A stretch of DNA of 64,000 bases from G963668605 sp963668605. Its GTDB lineage: Bacteria; Acidobacteriota; Terriglobia; Bryobacterales; Bryobacteraceae. The position numbers and the translations under genes were made by a program. Below the pieces are notes generated by a model. It made no database searches and was not told where the DNA came from. It saw only the letters and a list, made by a program, of their open reading frames with translations. Where the stretch lies: NCBI GenBank assembly GCA_963668605.1, contig OY764903.1, positions 5,270,001-5,334,000 on the forward strand. Reading direction: 5' to 3'. Of this stretch, positions 16,776 to 24,487 are shown in pieces. The first letter of the stretch is position 1. The number at the start of each line of letters is the position of its first letter.

Positions 16776-17924
16776 ATGCGTATGTCTGCCGCAAATACAA
16801 TACGCCCGCAAATCGACGTGGCGACGGCCACTTCAACGCGAACTGCCCCCGTCATCCCTGCTCCGCTCGAAGACGCAACACAGGAATTCACAATCCTGAT
16901 TGCGGATGGCGCCGATATCAACCGGCGCTTCTTGCGAGGCATCCTCAAATCCGCTCCCTACCGTTTGCTCGAAAGCAGACGGGGCTCGGAAGCTCTCGCG
17001 ATACTCGAGCGCGAAAATGTGGATCTGGTTATCGTCGATCTGCTGCTGCCGGAACTGAGCGGACCTGATCTGTGCTGGCGGCTCAAGCAGAACCGGAAAA
17101 CACAATTGATTCCGATTATCATGCTGACCAGCGTGCTCGGCGTGGAGAACGAAATCAACGGAATCAACTCTGGCGCGGACGAGTTTTTGATCAAACCGCT
17201 GCATCCCTCGGTGGTGCGCACGCGCATCCGGGCGATGCTGCGCAACAAGGCGGCGATCGACACGCTGGAAGAGGCGGAGTCGATTCTCTTCGCGCTGGCT
17301 CAGACCGTCGAGCAGCGCGACCGCTATACCGGCGGGCACTGCCAGCGACTGGCCACGTACAGCGTCGCCATTGGCACTGCCTTGGGGCTCCCCAGGCAAG
17401 GATTGGTGGCTCTGCACCGCGGCGGCTATATGCACGATATCGGAAAGATCAGCATCCCGGACGCCATACTCTTCAAGAAAGGTCCGCTTAGCCCGGAAGA
17501 GTGGGAGATCATGCGGACGCACACCGTACATGGTGAAGGCATCTGCAAACCGATGCGAACTCTCACGCAAGTGCTTCCGATCATCCGCAACCACCATGAA
17601 CGCTGGGATGGCAGCGGGTATCCGGACGGCTTGAGCGGCGAGCGGATTCCACTGCTGGCGCGGATTCTGCAGATGGCCGACATCTATGACGCGCTCACCA
17701 CGGCGCGTCCGTACAAGCGTGCTTACTCGCACCGCGAGGCGTTCACCGTCCTCGAAGAAGAAGCCCGGCAGGGCTGGCGCGATCCGGAGTTGATCCAGGT
17801 GCTCGGCGAAATCGTTAATGAGCAATCGCTTGCGCGGGAGTGCGCCGCTACCGCCTGGCCCGACGACCGGAGCATGCAGCAATCTCTCGACAACATGCAA
17901 CGCGAGTTGTCCAGGCTGCCGTAG
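16776..17924 (+). CDS. Response regulator with HD-GYP phosphodiesterase domain
   Basis: A two-domain, 382-residue signalling protein expected to hydrolyse cyclic di-GMP when phosphorylated. The receiver domain (about residues 38-156) has the phospho-acceptor Asp88 in VIVDLLLPELSG and Lys140 in FLIKPL. The N-terminal acidic pair is weak (IADG). The HD-GYP domain (about 170-370) has HDIGK (His220, Asp221, Lys224) and the full HHERWDGSGYPDGL signature near 271-285. No sensor kinase is adjacent, so its partner is unknown. ATG 16776 and 16782 are both possible starts. Confidence 0.92.
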   Translation: MRMSAANTIRPQIDVATATSTRTAPVIPAPLEDATQEFTILIADGADINRRFLRGILKSAPYRLLESRRGSEALAILERENVDLVIVDLLLPELSGPDLCWRLKQNRKTQLIPIIMLTSVLGVENEINGINSGADEFLIKPLHPSVVRTRIRAMLRNKAAIDTLEEAESILFALAQTVEQRDRYTGGHCQRLATYSVAIGTALGLPRQGLVALHRGGYMHDIGKISIPDAILFKKGPLSPEEWEIMRTHTVHGEGICKPMRTLTQVLPIIRNHHERWDGSGYPDGLSGERIPLLARILQMADIYDALTTARPYKRAYSHREAFTVLEEEARQGWRDPELIQVLGEIVNEQSLARECAATAWPDDRSMQQSLDNMQRELSRLP

Positions 17925-17979
17925 GGCGCGCTGCCTCGCGACATTCACCCTTAAATGGGACTAATGTTATAGTCGCGAT

Positions 17980-20061
17980 ATGTCCGCAATCCGCACCGCC
18001 CTTTTTCTTTCCCTCTCCACCGGCGCGCTACTGGCGCAGCGAACACCCATCACGCACGAGTCGATGTGGCTCATGCAGCGGTTGAGCAATCCTACTCCAA
18101 GCCCCGATGGGCGCCATGTGGTCTTCGCGCTGCTCGAGCCTGATTACGACGAAAAAGAAAAACGCCAGGATCTGTGGATCGTGCCCGCTGATGGAAGTGC
18201 GAAACCGCATCGGCTGACGTACAGCAAAGCCGGGGAGTCCGACGTGGTCTGGAGTCCCGACAGCAAACGCATCGCCTTCTCCGCCAAACGCGAGGGCGAC
18301 GAGGCGAGTCAGATCTATGTGCTCGACATCGTGGGCGGAGGCGAGGCGGTCCGGCTGACGAATCTCTCGACAGGTGTATCGAATCCGCACTGGAGCCCCG
18401 ACGGCAAAGCCATGCTGTTCACCAGCATGGTCTTCCCGGGCGCCTCCGACGATGAAGCCAATAAGAAAATCGCGGCCGCGCGCAAAGGGCAAAAATACAA
18501 TGCCCGCGTCTATGACGGTTTCCCGATCCGCTATTGGGACAGATGGCTCGATGATACGCAAGCGCACCTGTTCGTGCAGGCGATCGAACCGCACGCCAAA
18601 CCAAAGGATCTGCTCGCCGGAACACAACTGGCCGCCTCGCCCGGCTTTGCAGGCGCCAGCACAAACAGCGGTCAGGATCTGGCTGCAACTTGGGCGCCGG
18701 ACGGGCAATCCATAGTTTTCGCGGCCACACGCAACAAAGACGCCGCGGCCTACTCCAACGTCACGTATCAACTGTTCCAGATCCCGGCCGGCGGTGGGGA
18801 ACCGAAACAACTCACCAGCGGACCCGGGAGCTACGCCAAACCCGCCTTCCGCCCCGACGGCAAGGCGCTCTGCGCGCTCCATGAAGAAGTAGGCAGCAAG
18901 GTTTATTACGTGAGCCGCATCGCGTCGCTTGCATGGCCCACGCCCGCCGCGCCCGCATTACTGACGCCAAATTTTGACCGCTCCGTCGACAGCTTTGCCT
19001 TCTCTCCCGACAGCAAGATCATCTTCCTGCTCGCCGAAGACGCGGGCCTCGGGAAAATCTTCTCGCTGCCCACCGCTGGAGGAGCTGTCAAGCCGGCAGT
19101 TGCGCAAACGGATGGTGTCTATGGAAGTCTGGCGATCCCGGCGCGCGCGGCATCAACCATGCTTTTCGGAACCTGGGAAAGTGCCACTCGGCCGGCCGAG
19201 ATCGTGCGCCTCGACCCGGGCGCCAGCCAGCCGAAATTCCTTACTGCGGTTGCCAGCGCGGAAGCGGCGAAGATCGATTGGCAGCCGCTGCGTCATTTCT
19301 GGTTCACTAGCAAACGCGGCAAGAAGATCCACAACATGTTGTCGTTGCCGCCCAATTTTGATGAATCGAAAAAATACCCGCTCCTTGTGCTGATGCATGG
19401 TGGTCCGCACAGCATGTGGAAGGACCAGATTACGCTGCGCTGGAACTACCATCTGCTCGCCCAGCCGGGTTACGTTGTGCTGCTTACGGACTACACCGGT
19501 TCCACCGGATACGGCGAAAAATTCGCGCAAGAAATCCAAGGAGATCCACTGCAAGGTCCGGGCGACGAAATTAACGAAGCCGCCGACGAAGCGATCCGTC
19601 AGTTCGCCTTCATCGACGGGACGCGCCAGGCAGCCGCGGGCGCTAGCTACGGAGGCCACCTGGCCAACTGGATGGAGGCGACCACGACGCGCTACAAATG
19701 TCTGGTGAGCCACGCCGGCCTGGTGAACCTCGAATCGCAATGGGGCACCAGCGATACGATCTATCATCGCGAAATCGCCAATGGGGGCCCGGTGTGGGAA
19801 CAGGGCCGGGTCTGGCGCGAACAGAACCCGATCCGCCGCATGAAGGATTTCAAGACGCCCATCCTGGTGACCGTCAGCGAGAACGACTTCCGCGTGCCGA
19901 TCAACCAGAGCCTGGAGAATTGGAGTGCGTTGCAGCGGATGCGCGTGCCGAGCCGGCTGATAGTCTTCCCCAACGAAAACCATTGGATCCTGAAGGCGGA
20001 GAACAGCCGCTTCTACTATCAGGAAATCCACTCCTGGCTGAACAAATATCTGAAACCCTGA
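17980..20061 (+). CDS. S9 family peptidase (acylaminoacyl-peptidase/dipeptidyl-peptidase type)
   Basis: A secreted or periplasmic serine peptidase of 693 residues. It begins with a signal peptide (MSAIRTALFLSLSTGALLAQ). The first 400 residues carry WD40/TolB-like propeller repeats (for example WSPDSKRIAFSAKREG and WSPDGKAMLFTS). The C-terminal alpha/beta hydrolase has the triad Ser556 in GASYGG, Asp636 in SENDFRVP and His668 in PNENHW. This order is that of prolyl-oligopeptidase-type S9 enzymes. The sulfatase gene starts 14 bases later, so the two are probably one transcript. Confidence 0.93.
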   Translation: MSAIRTALFLSLSTGALLAQRTPITHESMWLMQRLSNPTPSPDGRHVVFALLEPDYDEKEKRQDLWIVPADGSAKPHRLTYSKAGESDVVWSPDSKRIAFSAKREGDEASQIYVLDIVGGGEAVRLTNLSTGVSNPHWSPDGKAMLFTSMVFPGASDDEANKKIAAARKGQKYNARVYDGFPIRYWDRWLDDTQAHLFVQAIEPHAKPKDLLAGTQLAASPGFAGASTNSGQDLAATWAPDGQSIVFAATRNKDAAAYSNVTYQLFQIPAGGGEPKQLTSGPGSYAKPAFRPDGKALCALHEEVGSKVYYVSRIASLAWPTPAAPALLTPNFDRSVDSFAFSPDSKIIFLLAEDAGLGKIFSLPTAGGAVKPAVAQTDGVYGSLAIPARAASTMLFGTWESATRPAEIVRLDPGASQPKFLTAVASAEAAKIDWQPLRHFWFTSKRGKKIHNMLSLPPNFDESKKYPLLVLMHGGPHSMWKDQITLRWNYHLLAQPGYVVLLTDYTGSTGYGEKFAQEIQGDPLQGPGDEINEAADEAIRQFAFIDGTRQAAAGASYGGHLANWMEATTTRYKCLVSHAGLVNLESQWGTSDTIYHREIANGGPVWEQGRVWREQNPIRRMKDFKTPILVTVSENDFRVPINQSLENWSALQRMRVPSRLIVFPNENHWILKAENSRFYYQEIHSWLNKYLKP

Positions 20062-20075
20062 CAAACGAGATCAAC

Positions 20076-21470
20076 ATGCAAACCCGACGCAATTTTCTGA
20101 GAACCGCGGGGGGCGCCGCCTGCTCCGCGTTGAGTGCCGCGCCGTCCCGGCCTCCGAACATCATCATGATCTATGCCGACGACCTCGGCTATGGCGATCT
20201 TGGCTGCTACGGCTCCAAGATCCGCACACCGAATCTCGACCGCATGGCGGCGGAGGGCACGCGCTTTACGCAGTTCTATTCCGCCAACCCGGTCTGCTCG
20301 CCCTCGCGCGCGGCCCTGATGACTGGTCGTTATCCCACCCGCGTGGGAGTGCCGCAGGTGCTCTTTCCACAAAGCAAGACGGGGCTTCCGGCTTCGGAAA
20401 CCACGATCGCGAAAATGCTGAAGGGGCGCGGCTACAAGACGATGTGCGTCGGCAAGTGGCACTTGGGACACCTGCCGGAATTCCTGCCCACCATGCGCGG
20501 CTTCGACGAATACTTCGGCATCCCCTACAGCAACGACATGTCGCCGCGGCCCCTGATGCACAACACGGAGACGCTGGAGGAACCAGCGACGCTCGAAACC
20601 CTGACGCCGCGCTACACGGAACAGGCGCTGCGCTTTATCGAACGCTCGAAGGATGCGCCGTTCTTCCTTTACATGCCGCACACCTTTCCGCATATCCCGC
20701 TGGCAGCGTCGCCGCGCTTTCGCGGCAAGTCCCCGCTGGGCTTGTATGGCGATGTGGTGGAGGAACTCGACTGGAGCGTCGGCGAAGTGTTCGCCGCGCT
20801 ACGCAAGCACGGACTGGACAACAACACGCTAGTGATGTTCTCCTCTGACAACGGACCTTGGTTCCAGGGCAGCCCCGGACGCCTGCGCGGCCGCAAGGGC
20901 CAGACCTACGAAGGCGGTGTCCGCGAGCCCTTTATCGCGCGCTTCCCTGGCCGCATTCCGAAAGGCGGCCTTTCGAAGGGCGTGGCTGGCACCGTCGATA
21001 TCCTACCGACGATCGCAAAGCTGACCGGCGCGACCCTGCCCTCCGCACCGCTCGATGGCATTGATATCTGGTCGCTGATCACGTGCCAGAAAACCAGCAT
21101 CGCGCGTGAGGCTTTGCTCTATTTCGACGGCTGGAACGTGCAGTGCGCGCGTCTGGACCGCTGGAAACTGCACTTTGCGCGATACAATTCGATGGCCTAT
21201 AGCCCGGCTCCAGCGGGCGGCCGGATAAACCTTCCGTTGCGCACGCCGGAATTGTACGATCTCAAGAACGATCCCGAGGAAGCCTACGATGTCGCGGCCG
21301 AGAACCCGAAAGTGGTAGCCGACATTCAGGCACGAGTCGACCGTCTGGTGGCCGGCTTCCCCGAAGAGGTACGCAAAGCCTATGCTGACACGCGAGAGAA
21401 GCAGACCGCCGTCACGCCAACCGGCGCGGTACCCCGGTTGGCCGCTCCAGCGGCCCAGAAGAAGCGGTAG
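20076..21470 (+). CDS. Arylsulfatase-family sulfatase
   Basis: A 464-residue type I sulfatase that hydrolyses sulfate esters. The N-terminus MQTRRNFLRTAGGAA looks like a twin-arginine signal, so export in folded form is likely. The active-site Cys74 lies in the CSPSR motif, which must be converted to formylglycine by a separate maturase; none is in the window. Metal-binding residues are in YADDLGYGD near 33-41 and the GKWHLGH segment. I chose ATG 20076 because it gives the Tat-like start; a longer open frame overlaps the peptidase gene. The stop abuts that of arsM on the other strand. Confidence 0.92.
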   Translation: MQTRRNFLRTAGGAACSALSAAPSRPPNIIMIYADDLGYGDLGCYGSKIRTPNLDRMAAEGTRFTQFYSANPVCSPSRAALMTGRYPTRVGVPQVLFPQSKTGLPASETTIAKMLKGRGYKTMCVGKWHLGHLPEFLPTMRGFDEYFGIPYSNDMSPRPLMHNTETLEEPATLETLTPRYTEQALRFIERSKDAPFFLYMPHTFPHIPLAASPRFRGKSPLGLYGDVVEELDWSVGEVFAALRKHGLDNNTLVMFSSDNGPWFQGSPGRLRGRKGQTYEGGVREPFIARFPGRIPKGGLSKGVAGTVDILPTIAKLTGATLPSAPLDGIDIWSLITCQKTSIAREALLYFDGWNVQCARLDRWKLHFARYNSMAYSPAPAGGRINLPLRTPELYDLKNDPEEAYDVAAENPKVVADIQARVDRLVAGFPEEVRKAYADTREKQTAVTPTGAVPRLAAPAAQKKR

Positions 21471-22289
21471 TTAAAGCGGCTTGACGGCGCGAATAAATGC
21501 GCTCATGAACTTGCCTTCCACTTGCGGGGCGATGGCGTCCACGTCGATGCCTTGCCCTGCGAGAAACCCGCGCGCCTCTTCCATCTGGTAGATGCGCGTG
21601 GGTTCGATCGAGATCGAGCCGAAACCGGCGTGCGCCAATTTTTCGCGATACTCATTCTCTTCCATGGCGCCCGCCAGACAACCCACCCACAATTCGACGT
21701 TGCGCCGCACTTCGGCCGGCACTTCACCGCGCACGACGACATCGGAAACCGCGAAACGCCCGCCGGGCTTGAGCACACGGAACGCCTCAGACAGGACGCG
21801 TTGCTTGTCCGCCGAGAGGTTGATCACGCAGTTCGAGATCACTACGTCGACGGTGTTATCCGGCAACGGAATGTTCTCGATTTCGCCCTTAAGAAACTCG
21901 ACGTTCTCCACGCCCGAGTTGCGCTGATTTTTGCGCGCCAGCGAGAGCATCTCGTCCGTCATGTCGAGGCCATAAGCTTTTCCGGACGGTCCGACGCGCT
22001 TGGCCGAAAGCAGCACGTCAATGCCGCCGCCAGAGCCAAGATCCAGAACTGTCTCGCCGGGATCAAGTGACGCCAGTGCAGTCGGATTTCCGCATCCCAA
22101 CGACGCCAGTACGGCTTCCTGCGGCAATCCACAGGTCTGTTCGGCGGAGTACAAATTGACCGTGATCGGATCGACCGCGTTGAGCCGCGCCGGCGTGCCG
22201 CCGCAACAACAACTGCCCCCACTGGCGACGCGCAAGGCCGCCTGGCCATACTTTTCTTTCACCACTTCTCTAATATTCTGTTCGCTCAT
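21471..22289 (-). CDS. arsM: Arsenite S-adenosylmethyltransferase
   Basis: ArsM methylates arsenite with S-adenosylmethionine, giving volatile or excreted methylarsenicals. The 272-residue protein has the SAM motif LDLGSGGGIDVL (82-93) and family cysteines Cys53 (QTCGLP), Cys154 (ISNCVIN) and Cys204 (LWVGCLAG), with nearly the spacing of the three arsenic-binding cysteines in the algal enzyme. A CCCGG stretch at 27-31 is also typical. ATG 22289 (MSEQNIREVV) is preceded by AGGAGAAATC. arsR ends 10 bases upstream, so the gene is regulated with it. Confidence 0.92.
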   Translation of the reverse strand: MSEQNIREVVKEKYGQAALRVASGGSCCCGGTPARLNAVDPITVNLYSAEQTCGLPQEAVLASLGCGNPTALASLDPGETVLDLGSGGGIDVLLSAKRVGPSGKAYGLDMTDEMLSLARKNQRNSGVENVEFLKGEIENIPLPDNTVDVVISNCVINLSADKQRVLSEAFRVLKPGGRFAVSDVVVRGEVPAEVRRNVELWVGCLAGAMEENEYREKLAHAGFGSISIEPTRIYQMEEARGFLAGQGIDVDAIAPQVEGKFMSAFIRAVKPL

Positions 22290-22299
22290 GATTTCTCCT

Positions 22300-22647
22300 T
22301 CACTTGGGGCCGGCGACGATGTCATCCGGCCGGATTGCTTTGTTGCGCGTACAGCATTCGGCGTACAGGAAACCCAGAACCTCCTGCAGCGCCTCGGTGT
22401 TGGCCGTGTACCAGAGATATGTGCCTTCACGCCGCACACGCACCAGACCCTCATTTTTCAGCTTGTCCAGATGATGCGAGAGCGTGGAACCCGGTATGCC
22501 TAGTTCACCCTGAATCTCGCTCACCACAAGACCTTCCGGATGCGCCGAGAGCAACAACTGCATGATGCGCAAGCGCGCCTCCGTCCCCATGGCCGAAAAC
22601 ATGTCGGCGTAACGCGTAACGCGATCATCCATCTGCTTGGGATTCAT
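22300..22647 (-). CDS. arsR: ArsR-family metalloregulatory repressor
   Basis: A 115-residue winged-helix repressor that releases DNA when it binds arsenite or antimonite. The HTH lies around VVSEIQGELGIPGSTLSHHLDKL (about residues 41-63) and the wing around VRREGTYLWY. There is no CxC pair in the DNA-binding helix; instead Cys98-Cys99 near the C-terminus could bind As(III), as in the Acidithiobacillus ArsR type. I chose ATG 22647 (MNPKQMDDRV); a longer open frame enters the opposite-strand gene. It probably represses its own arsR-arsM transcript. Confidence 0.9.
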   Translation of the reverse strand: MNPKQMDDRVTRYADMFSAMGTEARLRIMQLLLSAHPEGLVVSEIQGELGIPGSTLSHHLDKLKNEGLVRVRREGTYLWYTANTEALQEVLGFLYAECCTRNKAIRPDDIVAGPK

Positions 22648-22723
22648 CCTTAATAAAGCCTCTATTTCGATGATAGCAGAAATACGGAAGTTGTCAAGCA
22701 CACGGAGGGGTAACATAGGAAAT

Positions 22724-24487
22724 GTGGTGCTGTCGCTTCGCTTCCTCATCACCGGATTGCTCGTGCTGGCGCATTGTGCGACGGCGCAGTTTCTGCCTGT
22801 CAGTGCGATCCGGCCAGGACTGCGCGGCACAGGCTACACCGTCTTTTCCGGCGATCGAGTAGAGCCGTTTGAGGTTGAGTTCCTCGGCGTGCTCGAAAAC
22901 ATCGGCCCTAAGCAATCGCTGATCCTCGCGCGGCTTTCCGGCGGGCCGCTCGAACGTACGGGCGTGATGCAGGGCATGAGCGGGAGTCCTGTATACGTGG
23001 ATGGAAAACTGGTGGGCGCGGTGGCCATGTCGTTCCCGTTTTCCAAGGAACCGATCGCGGGCATACGGCCGATTGCAGAAATGTTGAAAGAGAGCGCGGC
23101 GGGTCCGGCGGCGAAGCCGCGACAGGCTCTCGCGCTGCCCGGCGAAGAGCTCACGCGGCATTGGGCCAAGCGGACCGAGATTGCCGCGGGAGAGGCGCGG
23201 TTGGTCGACATCGCCACGCCAGTCGCCTTCTCGGGCTTTACAAAAACCGCCGTCGAGCACTTCGCGCCACAACTGCGCGCGCTCGGCCTCGAACCGGCGC
23301 AGGGCGTCTCCGGTGGTGGCGCGGCAAAGAAGGCGGGCGCCCCGGCTCAGCTCAAGCCAGGCTCGATGATCACGGTGCAGTTGATGACGGGAGACATGTC
23401 GGTCGGCGCCGACGGTACGGTCACGCACATCGACGGCAATAAGATTTACGCATTCGGCCACCGCTTCCTCTCAGCGGGTGACACGGCGATGCCCTTCGCG
23501 CGGGCGGAAGTGTTAACGCTGCTGCCCAGCATCTCTTCTTCTTTCAAAATCTCGACGACGCGTGAGTGGATGGGCACGATCACACAGGACCGCAGCACCG
23601 TAGTCGCCGGCGAGTTAGGGCGCGTCTGCGCGATGGTGCCCCTCGATGTGCGGGTTTCGCGGCGTGGCGTTGCGCCCGTGTCGAACTATCACATGGAGAT
23701 CGTCAACGATCGCGTGCTGACCCCGTTTCTGTTGCAGATGGCGATCTTCTCGACCATCGACGCAACGGAGCGCTCCCTCGGCGCCTCGCGCTACCGTGTT
23801 TCCGGCCGCATTGAGTTGCAGGACGGCATGCAGCCGATTGAGATCCGCAACATTTTCGCGGGCGACTTCAATGTGCCCGCACTGGTTTCGCTCGCCGCGG
23901 CCGTGCCGTTGTCCTATGCCTTGCAAAGCGGCTTCGATACGCTCAACGTGCGCAATATCAGACTTGAGGTGGAAGCCTTCGACGACAAGAAGCAGGCGCA
24001 GATCGATCAGGTAACTGTATCGAAGAGCGTCGTCCGGCCCGGTGAGAGCGTCGAGCTGAGCGTGACGCTGGCCGGCGAGAACGGAACCGAGATCGTGCGG
24101 AAGAGTCAGTACACGGTGCCTTCGGGCGCCACGCCGGGAGCGCTCTATTTCACGGTGGCGGACGGCAACGCGACGAACATGCTGGAGTTTCGCGGCCTAC
24201 TGTCGGCGCCGCCGAAATCCGCAGCCCAGGTGATCGCGTTTCTCAACGGACTGCGTCCGAGCAGCGCCGCCTACGTGCGCGTGTGGCGGCCGGAGGCGAG
24301 TTTTCAAGTGCAGGGCGAGGAGTTGCCGAATCCGCCGGCGAGCGTCTCGATGATTCTCAATCGCGCGCAGGGTTCGGTGACGGCGAGCGGCGCGCTGCGC
24401 AACGCCAAACTTGCCGAGATCGTCCTGGACGCGGACGGCGCGGTGGTGGCCGGTTCGAAAACGGTACAGGTGGAAATCAAGGAATGA
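22724..24487 (+). CDS. SpoIVB-type peptidase S55 domain protein
   Basis: A secreted protein of 587 residues with a serine protease domain of the SpoIVB (S55) type. In Bacillus, SpoIVB starts sigma-factor processing; here no sporulation genes are nearby. The hydrophobic N-terminus (FLITGLLVLAHCATAQ) is a signal peptide. The predicted catalytic serine is in MQGMSGSPVYVDG, and TVTHIDGNKIYAFGHRFL matches the second S55 region. The C-terminal 250 residues are beta-rich. The only start that avoids arsR is GTG 22724 or 22727. The stop overlaps the next start (ATGA), so the propeller protein is its likely partner. Confidence 0.82.
   Translation: MVLSLRFLITGLLVLAHCATAQFLPVSAIRPGLRGTGYTVFSGDRVEPFEVEFLGVLENIGPKQSLILARLSGGPLERTGVMQGMSGSPVYVDGKLVGAVAMSFPFSKEPIAGIRPIAEMLKESAAGPAAKPRQALALPGEELTRHWAKRTEIAAGEARLVDIATPVAFSGFTKTAVEHFAPQLRALGLEPAQGVSGGGAAKKAGAPAQLKPGSMITVQLMTGDMSVGADGTVTHIDGNKIYAFGHRFLSAGDTAMPFARAEVLTLLPSISSSFKISTTREWMGTITQDRSTVVAGELGRVCAMVPLDVRVSRRGVAPVSNYHMEIVNDRVLTPFLLQMAIFSTIDATERSLGASRYRVSGRIELQDGMQPIEIRNIFAGDFNVPALVSLAAAVPLSYALQSGFDTLNVRNIRLEVEAFDDKKQAQIDQVTVSKSVVRPGESVELSVTLAGENGTEIVRKSQYTVPSGATPGALYFTVADGNATNMLEFRGLLSAPPKSAAQVIAFLNGLRPSSAAYVRVWRPEASFQVQGEELPNPPASVSMILNRAQGSVTASGALRNAKLAEIVLDADGAVVAGSKTVQVEIKE

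Noticed and set aside
22724..24487. Sporulation locus suggested by the SpoIVB-type domain
   Set aside because: No other sporulation gene is present; S55 domains occur in secreted proteins of non-sporulating bacteria.
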